From contig JADJJH010000003.1 in assembly GCA_016706595.1 (NCBI GenBank), positions 611,001 through 675,000 on the forward strand: a stretch of DNA of 64,000 nt, given 5' to 3'. Every line of letters starts with the position of its first letter. Within the stretch, counting starts at the first letter, position 1. A program made the position numbers and the translations under genes. Shown here piece after piece: positions 36,331 through 43,649 of the stretch. The notes beneath the pieces were generated by a model that saw nothing but the letters and a program-made list of their open reading frames with translations, was not told the origin of the DNA and did no database searches. The DNA is from Bacteroidota bacterium (GTDB lineage: Bacteria > Bacteroidota > Bacteroidia > Chitinophagales > Chitinophagaceae).

Positions 36331-36990
36331 CTATTCCTTTAGCTTGGGTTCAAAACGAAGCCGCAATTTTTCATCAAATTTCGAGGCCCCTTCAAAAGTA
36401 AATTTCTTTTTTTCAAGCAACGGGCCTCTTTTACGCAATGAAATATCAATAAATCCAAATTTGCTTTTGATGGGGTTGAAATCTTCATCATATAAATTAA
36501 TGCCATAGTTTCTTGTGGAAACAGCATCTTCATCACCACGAAATTGGTCATTTAAATAACGAGGTAATAAACTGTCTACTTCTAATTGATCGCCGGGTGA
36601 TCGATAGCCAACTTCTGCAAAATAATAGTCAGAAAACGAATTGGTGCCAAGCATCTTTTTTTTGCTGAGTGATTCATAATCATAAAATGTAATTTCATTC
36701 CAACGTTTTGCTTTTGCTTTTTCATAACAAGTGTCGTAAAAAAAATAAACCGGACAATACGTGAAATTTTGTGCCATATCCTTCATAATAGAAGTATTTA
36801 TTTCTTCATCACCTTCCATAACATCCGGTATGTATTTTTCAAGTCCGCGTTTTTTTAAAGCTTCTATTTTATTCGTTGATAGATGAAGCATAAATAAAAT
36901 AGCTTTTGGCTTATAATATTTTGACGCAACTTGGGCAGAAATGGAAGTGACCAAAATCATGAGTAGGCAACTCGTTAGAAGAAATTTCAT
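36331..36990 (-). CDS. Secreted protein of unknown function
   Basis: 219 residues. Signal peptide ends near ISAQ. The body (KPKAILFMLHLSTNKIEALKKRGLEKYIPDVMEGDEEINTSIMKDM ... FEGASKFDEKLRLRFEPKL) has alternating strands and helices and no recognised motif. Its downstream neighbour in the same direction is lpd, 68 bp away. I do not recognise a family. Confidence 0.65.
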   Translation of the reverse strand: MKFLLTSCLLMILVTSISAQVASKYYKPKAILFMLHLSTNKIEALKKRGLEKYIPDVMEGDEEINTSIMKDMAQNFTYCPVYFFYDTCYEKAKAKRWNEITFYDYESLSKKKMLGTNSFSDYYFAEVGYRSPGDQLEVDSLLPRYLNDQFRGDEDAVSTRNYGINLYDEDFNPIKSKFGFIDISLRKRGPLLEKKKFTFEGASKFDEKLRLRFEPKLKE

Positions 36991-37180
36991 ATATGCAAAC
37001 TAATAAAAAGTAGGCATTTGAACAAGCATGATGTATTGATATATGATAATACGTTTTAGATTTACCGATAAGGTTGTTTAAAAACGACATTTACAATGAT
37101 TTCAGATTTTTTATCCTTGCACTATACTACTGTACGCCAGGACTTTTAAAAATCAAAGTAGACAGATTTTTAAAGTTGCC

Positions 37181-38875
37181 CTATAAAAAGAAGGTAGAAA
37201 TCCAAAATACCAAAGCAGCTAATAAAGCACTAATCGGAATGGTGAGTATCCAAGCCCAGAGTATATTAATGGTAACACCCCAGCGCACAGCACTTAATCT
37301 TTTAGTAGCACCCACGCCAATAATTGAACCTGTTATAGTATGAGTTGTTGAAACCGGAATTCCCATTTGCTCGGTTAAGAATAGGGTAGTAGCACCAGCT
37401 GTTTCGGCACAAACACCTTCAAGTGGGGTAACCTTGGTAATTTTGGTTCCCATGGTTTTTACAATTTTCCAGCCACCACTTAAGGTGCCTAAGGCAATGG
37501 CTGTATAACAGGCTAATGGAACCCAATCGGGCATAGCTTTAATATCTAATAAATCGCCATTGGCTATTAAGGCCGCAGCAATAATACCCATTACTTTTTG
37601 TGCATCGTTACCACCATGGCCGATACTAAATGCAGCCGATGAAAGCAATTGTAATTTTTTAAACATATTAGCGGTTCTGCTCGCTTTTGGTTCACGCATT
37701 TTTTCGTTGTAGATGAAGGCGCAAATGAAAAGTAAAATCATACCAATTAAACAGTAACGAAGGATATGATTATCGGCTTTTTCCATTTCCTTTTTCAAAT
37801 CTGTTTTTACATCGATTCTCATCTTTTTTGTAAATTCTGGTATTTTATTCCCATCTAAATTAATTTTAGTAACCATAGATTTAATCATGGCATCCATGCC
37901 AATGCTATGATACTTTTTTGAAATAGGAATCAGGCTATCCACACTATGTTTTGCATAGATATATTCGGCCTCTTTAAATTTATTTTTTGTGGATTGAATC
38001 TTTAATTGTTCAACTTTAAAGTAGCCATTAAGTTTGTCTTTGAGTTTACTTATTTCAATATCGCGAATATTTACGTTATTGACAATTTGATTTGCAACTT
38101 CATCGGGTCCAATTTTTTCGTAGTTACCTGTAAATTTTTCACAGGCTTTGGCAGATGCTTTTGCTTTTACCAATTTGAGTTTGGTTTCATCCAATTTGGT
38201 TTGCATTTCAGGATCTGAATGTAATGATAAATCGTAGCTCAATTTATCTACTTCGTATTGGTACTTATCGGCCTTAAAATATTTGCTAACATTTTCGTTA
38301 ATTTTATTTTGTTGAAAATTGCCAAATAAAAACCAGAGACCAATTGAAGTAGCCAGTAGTATGCCACTCTTTAACCAAGTATTTCGATGTATAGTAACAA
38401 AGGTAAAGAGCATGGATATCAGTCCTCCAAGTAACGGTGCAATAAATATGAAAAGCACAGTTTTGCCTATTTTTTCACTATCAATAATTTTAAATAATGG
38501 CATCATGCCTTTGGTCATCAAGGCATGGCAGATTGCCGCACCTGCAAAACCTCCAATTAAAGTATGAGAGGATGATGAAGGAATGCCCCACCACCAAGTA
38601 AAGAGGTTCCACATAATGGCAGCTATCAATCCCGAAAAAATAACTGGCAAGGTAACAAATTCAACCCTCACGGTTTTTCCGATGGTATTGGCCACTGCAT
38701 GATCTTTAAAAATCATGAAGGCGATGAAGTTAAAAAAGGCTGCCCACATTACCGCTTGAAATGGGGTAAGGACTTTAGTTGAAACGATAGTGGCTATTGA
38801 ATTAGCTGCATCGTGAAATCCGTTAATATAATCAAACAATAAAGCCAGAATAATAATTACAATGACAAATGACAT
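37181..38875 (-). CDS. pit: Low-affinity inorganic phosphate transporter (Pit/PHO-4 family) with large soluble insert
   Basis: 564 residues. Both PiT signature motifs are intact: DYINGFHDAANSIATIVST near residue 16 and SIGHGGNDAQKVMGI near 417. About 180 charged residues (187-368) split the two halves; they are helical with heptad-like Lys/Leu patterns. Pit proteins import metal-phosphate with protons. The DUF47 gene lies 58 bp upstream, the classical Pit accessory partner, and the pst operon beyond it reads the same way. Confidence 0.93.
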   Translation of the reverse strand: MSFVIVIIILALLFDYINGFHDAANSIATIVSTKVLTPFQAVMWAAFFNFIAFMIFKDHAVANTIGKTVRVEFVTLPVIFSGLIAAIMWNLFTWWWGIPSSSSHTLIGGFAGAAICHALMTKGMMPLFKIIDSEKIGKTVLFIFIAPLLGGLISMLFTFVTIHRNTWLKSGILLATSIGLWFLFGNFQQNKINENVSKYFKADKYQYEVDKLSYDLSLHSDPEMQTKLDETKLKLVKAKASAKACEKFTGNYEKIGPDEVANQIVNNVNIRDIEISKLKDKLNGYFKVEQLKIQSTKNKFKEAEYIYAKHSVDSLIPISKKYHSIGMDAMIKSMVTKINLDGNKIPEFTKKMRIDVKTDLKKEMEKADNHILRYCLIGMILLFICAFIYNEKMREPKASRTANMFKKLQLLSSAAFSIGHGGNDAQKVMGIIAAALIANGDLLDIKAMPDWVPLACYTAIALGTLSGGWKIVKTMGTKITKVTPLEGVCAETAGATTLFLTEQMGIPVSTTHTITGSIIGVGATKRLSAVRWGVTINILWAWILTIPISALLAALVFWISTFFL

Positions 38876-38933
38876 ATGCAGGGTTTAGTTTAAATTGAAT
38901 TCGGATTCGGTAAATTAAAATTTGAATGATTTA

Positions 38934-39581
38934 CTATGCATATTTAACAACAATGCTTTCAATCACATTCGCTGCATCTTCGCATTTATCGGTTACGAGT
39001 TCCATCACTTGATAAATTTCACGTTTTTTGATGACTTCTTTAGCATCGGGTTCGGTGGCAAATAATCGTTCAATGCTTAAATCATAAATATCATCGGCTT
39101 GGTTTTCTAGACTATTAATTTTCACCAAAGCATTTGTGATATTGCCTACATTTTTCATATTTCTCAATTCCATCACGGCTGTCTTTAATGCCATGGTTCC
39201 CATTTCAATGACTTCGGCCATTTTTTGTATGCCTTGGTCGTTAGGGTCTACTTTATAGAAATTGATTTTTTTAGCCGATCCATAAATATAGTCGGCAACA
39301 TCATCAATAGCAGAAGCCAAATAATGAATATCTTCTCGGTCGAATGGAGTAATGAAATTCTTACCTAACTCAATAAAAATTTGATGGGTAAGCTCATCAT
39401 TTTCATGTTCAAGTTGTTCAAGTTGTGAAATGATGATGGCACGATCTGAAAAATCGGGGGTATTTACTACCTCTCGTAACTTTTTACCCATTCGATAAAC
39501 GTTTTCAGAAACTTGTTCGAATAAGCCATAAAAAACTCTGTCTTTGGGTTGAAAAAATTTTAATATCGAATTTAAAGCCAT
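38934..39581 (-). CDS. DUF47 (PhoU-like) Pit accessory protein
   Basis: 215 residues, all helical, with PhoU-like repeats (DREDIHYLASAIDDVADYIYGSAKKI and LENQADDIYDLSIERLF with the Glu/Asp metal-binding pattern EXXXD). DUF47 proteins are usually next to pit genes and are thought to gate transport. It lies between pit (58 bp) and pstB (92 bp), and may stand in for phoU, which is not in the window. Confidence 0.93.
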   Translation of the reverse strand: MALNSILKFFQPKDRVFYGLFEQVSENVYRMGKKLREVVNTPDFSDRAIIISQLEQLEHENDELTHQIFIELGKNFITPFDREDIHYLASAIDDVADYIYGSAKKINFYKVDPNDQGIQKMAEVIEMGTMALKTAVMELRNMKNVGNITNALVKINSLENQADDIYDLSIERLFATEPDAKEVIKKREIYQVMELVTDKCEDAANVIESIVVKYA

Positions 39582-39673
39582 GTTATATTTTTATTATGAA
39601 ATTGTAAAATCGGTTAAAAATAGAAAGAAATTGAGTAAGGTGCTAGTTTGTGTATAATTATTTGATAAACAAT

Positions 39674-40429
39674 TTAGCCAAATTTGCCTGTTACATAATT
39701 TCTAGTTTCAATTCGTTCAGGATTTTCAAAAATGATATTTGTGTCATTGAACTCTACTAACTCTCCTAAATAAAAGAAAGCTGTTTTTGAACTCACACGT
39801 ACTGCCTGTTGCATATTATGAGTTACAATAACGATGGTATAACGGTCTTTAAGTTGTAAAATGAGTTCTTCAATTTTAGCCGTACTTATCGGATCTAGGG
39901 CCGACGCGGGTTCGTCCATTAAAATAATTTCTGGATTAATGGCCAAACATCGGGCAATGCAAAGTCGTTGTTGCTGACCACCTGATAATTGTAAAGCACT
40001 TTTGTCTAGTACGGCTTGGACTTCCTCCCACAATGCTGCTTTTTTTAAGGCATCCTCCACACGATTTTCGAGTTCGGTTTTATTTTTCATGCCCTGAACT
40101 TTTAATCCATACGCCACATTTTCGAATATTGATTTTGGGAAAGGATTGGGCTTTTGAAATACCATGCCTACTTTCTTACGTAATTCTTCAACAATTATTT
40201 TTTTATCATAGATATCCTCCCCATCAATTAAAATTTTGCCTTCAAGTTTAGCGCCATCCACTAAATCGTTCATACGATTATACAATCGTAGTAGGGTAGA
40301 TTTTCCACATCCACTTGGACCAATAAATGCAGTCACTGCTTTTTCGGGAATATCGATATTTATATTCCGTAGCGCTTTAAAGTTTCCGTAGTAAAAATCA
40401 ACATGTTGGGTTTCAATAATATTAGACAT
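39674..40429 (-). CDS. pstB: Phosphate ABC transporter ATP-binding protein
   Basis: 251 residues. Walker [10 protein letters not shown], signature [16 protein letters not shown], Walker [14 protein letters not shown], with the typical Pst[14 protein letters not shown] and [18 protein letters not shown]. It powers high-affinity phosphate import. It lies 11 bp after pstA, in one operon. Confidence 0.97.
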   Translation of the reverse strand: MSNIIETQHVDFYYGNFKALRNINIDIPEKAVTAFIGPSGCGKSTLLRLYNRMNDLVDGAKLEGKILIDGEDIYDKKIIVEELRKKVGMVFQKPNPFPKSIFENVAYGLKVQGMKNKTELENRVEDALKKAALWEEVQAVLDKSALQLSGGQQQRLCIARCLAINPEIILMDEPASALDPISTAKIEELILQLKDRYTIVIVTHNMQQAVRVSSKTAFFYLGELVEFNDTNIIFENPERIETRNYVTGKFG

Positions 40430-40440
40430 GGAAGATGTAG

Positions 40441-41280
40441 TTATTTGCGTTGTATTTTTCGAATCAGGTTAGCCATTAAGTTACAAATGAGTACAATGAT
40501 AATTAATATCAATGCAGTGCCATAGGCAATCGGTCGTGCTTTATCAATATCGGTTCCGCTAGTAGCCAAAACATATAAATGGTATGGTAATGCCATCGCT
40601 TGGTCGAACATTGAATGTGGAAGTCGCGGTAAAAAGTATGCCGCAACGGTAAATAAAATCGGTGCGGTTTCTCCACTTACTCTGCCAATCGACAAAATGA
40701 GTCCGGTAATAATATTAGGAAATGCAGCAGGTAAGATAATTTTTTTTATGGTATGAAGTTTAGATGCGCCCATCGCATAACTCGCATGTCGATAGGTATC
40801 ATCAATTGCTTTCAAAGCCTCTTCTGTGGTTCGAATAATTACAGGTAATGCAAGTAGGCCTAAGGTAAGCGAACCTGCCAATAAGCTATCGCCAAATTTT
40901 AGTTTGTTCACAAATAAAGCCATTCCAAATAAACCAAAGACAATGCTAGGTACACCGGCTAAATTATCAGTCATTAATCTTACAAATCTTTTAGCCGGAC
41001 CATCCTTTAAGTATTCATTCATATAAATGCCACTCATTACACCAATCGGGAAGGCAAATAAAATACTGCCAGCAATAAGATATAAAGTGCCAATAATAGC
41101 CGGCAAGATTCCACCTTCAAGCATACCTTCTTCAGGCATTTTTGAAATAAAATCCCAGTTAATTACACCGATACCTCTTATAATTATAAAACCAAGAATC
41201 ACAAAAAGTATACCTACTACCAAGATACTCAAGGTACGTATAATCAAAAAAGCAATCTGTTGTTTTTTTGCAGCGGTCAT
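40441..41280 (-). CDS. pstA: Phosphate ABC transporter permease
   Basis: 279 residues, six predicted helices, with the permease EAA loop ([26 protein letters not shown]) that docks on PstB, and [15 protein letters not shown] typical of PstA. The start is 3 bp after pstC. Confidence 0.96.
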   Translation of the reverse strand: MTAAKKQQIAFLIIRTLSILVVGILFVILGFIIIRGIGVINWDFISKMPEEGMLEGGILPAIIGTLYLIAGSILFAFPIGVMSGIYMNEYLKDGPAKRFVRLMTDNLAGVPSIVFGLFGMALFVNKLKFGDSLLAGSLTLGLLALPVIIRTTEEALKAIDDTYRHASYAMGASKLHTIKKIILPAAFPNIITGLILSIGRVSGETAPILFTVAAYFLPRLPHSMFDQAMALPYHLYVLATSGTDIDKARPIAYGTALILIIIVLICNLMANLIRKIQRK

Positions 41281-41283
41281 ATA

Positions 41284-42468
41284 TTATGCTTTTTTTCTTG
41301 AAATGAAATTAACATAGAGGTTAATCGACATGGTAATGAGAAATAATATGCAGGCTAATGCAAACAAAGATTGAAAATGAATACCTCCATTAGGAGCTTC
41401 ACCCAATTCTGCAGCAATGGTTGCCGGAATAGTACGAACCGGTTTCAAAATATTTAAAGTGGTATTCGCAGCATTGCCAGTAACCATTAAAACCGCCATG
41501 GTTTCACCAATGGCTCTACCGATTCCTAAAATAGCAGCGGTTGTAATCCCACTTCTTGCATAAGGGATTAAAACAGTTAAAATGGTTTGCCATTTCGTAG
41601 CGCCTAGGGCATAGGCTGCTTCACGCATACTTTTTGGCACATTTTGCAATGCATCTTCGCTAATCGTTATAATTGTTGGTAAAGCCATAATGCCAAGAAT
41701 AATACTTCCTGCTAAAGCAGTTTCGCCAACATCTAAATGAAATACTTTTTGAATGAGAGGAACTATGATGACTAAGCCAAAAAAACCATAAACCACACTC
41801 GGAATGCCGGCTAAAAGTTCTACAACCGGTTTCATATACGAGCGTATACGCACTGAAGTAATTTCACTCATAAAAATTGCACAAGCTAGGCCTAGGGGTA
41901 AGGCCAATAAAATGGCGCCTAAACTAACTAAAAAGGTGCCAACCAAAAGTGGAAATGCGCCAAATTGAGCAATCGGTTTCGCGGTAGGAAACCATTCTTT
42001 TCCTTGGACAAATGAGGCGATAGAATTTTTATCAAGCTTTAATTTGTTGGCCTTTATTTTGTTGGTAAAATTGCGTTCCGGAATCATGGCAATTACGCCT
42101 TTATCACCTTGTATAAAATGATTGTAACAAGTATCAAGGTACTCCATTTCTGCGCCCATTTGTTCTTCCGAATAATTATTGCCAATATCTTCTAAAGTTA
42201 CTAAGGTAATGGGTTGGGCATGTCCGGTAACTTCTTTCCAATCAGTAATATCTTGGTCAAAAATCCTTTTACATTCAGTAGGATTAATAAAAGTAATCGG
42301 GTTATCTGGATGTACTGCAATAATAAAGCCCGGTTCAATGGGCTTTTTATTGAAAAACGATAGGCCTTCACTGAAAAGGAATATCACGATTAATAAAACC
42401 GTTATGGTAGTCACTAAGCTGCTAAAAGCCAATATCCCTACCTGAAGGTTTTTAAATAATTTATTCAT
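41284..42468 (-). CDS. pstC: Phosphate ABC transporter permease with PstS-like insert in the first periplasmic loop
   Basis: 394 residues; E. coli PstC is about 319. Helix 1 (about 12-33) is followed by about 110 extra residues, then the usual KEWFP...FGAFPLLVGTFLVS entry and the EAA loop (EDALQNVPKSMREAAYALGATKWQTI). The insert (residues 45-135, bases 42066-42336) contains ECKRIFDQDITDWKEVTG and GDKGVIAMIPER. These resemble EQLEGIFTGKIKNWKELGG and TKGAIGYIGIAY of the PstS encoded next door. The insert lacks the phosphate-binding SSSGT motif. A short hairpin (42476-42491) lies in the 73 bp between pstS and pstC. Confidence 0.95.
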   Translation of the reverse strand: MNKLFKNLQVGILAFSSLVTTITVLLIVIFLFSEGLSFFNKKPIEPGFIIAVHPDNPITFINPTECKRIFDQDITDWKEVTGHAQPITLVTLEDIGNNYSEEQMGAEMEYLDTCYNHFIQGDKGVIAMIPERNFTNKIKANKLKLDKNSIASFVQGKEWFPTAKPIAQFGAFPLLVGTFLVSLGAILLALPLGLACAIFMSEITSVRIRSYMKPVVELLAGIPSVVYGFFGLVIIVPLIQKVFHLDVGETALAGSIILGIMALPTIITISEDALQNVPKSMREAAYALGATKWQTILTVLIPYARSGITTAAILGIGRAIGETMAVLMVTGNAANTTLNILKPVRTIPATIAAELGEAPNGGIHFQSLFALACILFLITMSINLYVNFISRKKA

Positions 42469-42541
42469 AAATTCAATGCAAAAATTTGCATGTCTTAAAG
42501 GGTAACTACTTGAGTAAGATGCAAAGTTTGATAATGTGCAA

Positions 42542-43357
42542 TTATTTTTTAACCGGTATATATCCTGTGGATTTTACAATAGCTTGTCCACCGCTTGACA
42601 GAATAAAATCTATAAATGGCTTTACAGTTTTTTCAGAAGAAACCACATAGTATAAATACAATGGGCGAACAATTGGATACGTGCTATTCATAGCATTTTG
42701 TACTGTAGGTTCAACATACGATTTGCCTTGATTGTAGCTCACCGAAAGTTGCTTCACACTATTATTATCGTAAGCTATGCCGATATAACCTATGGCACCT
42801 TTGGTTTGCGAAACACTTTGTACAATGGCACCGGTTGCGGGCATACTAAGTACTGAATTTGCAAAGTTCTTTTTGTTTAATACATGTTCTTTGAAGAACT
42901 CGTAAGTGCCGCTGCTGCTTTCACGACTATAAACTACGATATTTAAGTTTTCACCTCCTAGTTCTTTCCAGTTTTTAATTTTTCCGGTAAAAATCCCCTC
43001 CAATTGTTCGCGGGTTAATTTTGAAATCTTATTTGCAGGATGAACAATAACACTTAACGCATCTTGTGCTATGATTACTTCTTTAATTTTTTTACCGGCT
43101 TCTTGCAATTTCATTTTTTCGTCCATTTTCATTTTTCTGGAAGATGCAGCTATATCGGTACTACCATCCATCAAGGCAGCAATGCCTACTCCACTGCCAC
43201 CTCCGGTTACACTTACCGAACCCTTACCTGCTTTTTTATACGACTCAGCTTCCTTTTGCGCTAAGGGTAAAACTGTATCGCTACCTTTTAATTTAATGTT
43301 TTGTGCTTGTAAAATGCCTGTAGAAAGGGTTAGCATCAAAATAATTTTCTTAATCAT
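42542..43357 (-). CDS. pstS: Phosphate-binding periplasmic protein
   Basis: 271 residues from ATG 43357, chosen because the signal peptide MIKKIILMLTLSTGILQAQ starts there; the frame open upstream covers the regulatory region. PstS motifs: GSDTVLPLAQ, GGGSGVGIAAL, DIAASSRKM, EQLEGIFTGKIKNWKELGG, YSRESSSGTYEFF. It captures phosphate for PstCAB. It reads away from the TonB receptor, and its upstream region carries an 11-bp repeat array on its own strand. Confidence 0.96.
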   Translation of the reverse strand: MIKKIILMLTLSTGILQAQNIKLKGSDTVLPLAQKEAESYKKAGKGSVSVTGGGSGVGIAALMDGSTDIAASSRKMKMDEKMKLQEAGKKIKEVIIAQDALSVIVHPANKISKLTREQLEGIFTGKIKNWKELGGENLNIVVYSRESSSGTYEFFKEHVLNKKNFANSVLSMPATGAIVQSVSQTKGAIGYIGIAYDNNSVKQLSVSYNQGKSYVEPTVQNAMNSTYPIVRPLYLYYVVSSEKTVKPFIDFILSSGGQAIVKSTGYIPVKK

Positions 43358-43461
43358 TATTCTTATTTTTTTGGGGTTAATGGACAAGTGTTTTTTATGA
43401 GTGGCAAAGGTGATAAACAGATTCCAAAGCGCTATTATTTTATAGATTACTAAAATGTTAT

Positions 43462-43494
43462 GTTTCGTAATTGTTACCAAATTGTTTCCAAATT
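43462..43494 (-). promoter_or_regulatory. PHO-box-like array facing pstS (3 x 11 bp)
   Basis: Read on the minus strand, three contiguous 11-mers: aatttggaaac, aatttggtaac, aattacgaaac. The last differs from the aattacgtaac of the opposite array by one base. The array ends about 104 bp before the pstS start. Spacing of 11 bp is one helical turn, as in PhoB/PhoP-type boxes. Confidence 0.65.
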
Positions 43495-43548
43495 AAAAAT
43501 TGAAGGTTGGATAAAAAACTAAAAATCAGTATGGCTGCAACTTACAGC

Positions 43549-43614
43549 GAGTATGTAACAATTACGTAACCTTAGCGTAATGTTCAAATAACCTTGACAT
43601 AATGCTGAGGTAAT
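43549..43614 (+). promoter_or_regulatory. PHO-box-like array facing the TonB receptor (6 x 11 bp)
   Basis: Six contiguous 11-mers: gagtatgtaac, aattacgtaac, cttagcgtaat, gttcaaataac, cttgacataat, gctgaggtaat. TAA(C/T) is kept in every unit. The array ends 10 bp before TACTTTTG (43625-43632), the spacing between PHO boxes and -10 elements in known PhoB promoters. Confidence 0.7.
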
Positions 43615-43624
43615 ACTGCGAAAA

Positions 43625-43632
43625 TACTTTTG
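43625..43632 (+). promoter_or_regulatory. -7 box (TACTTTTG) for the TonB receptor
   Basis: TACTTTTG matches TAnnTTTG, 17 bp before ATG 43650. No -33 TTTG at proper spacing: the repeat array occupies that place, as in activator-dependent promoters. Confidence 0.6.
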
Positions 43633-43649
43633 CGGCAATAAAATTAAAG

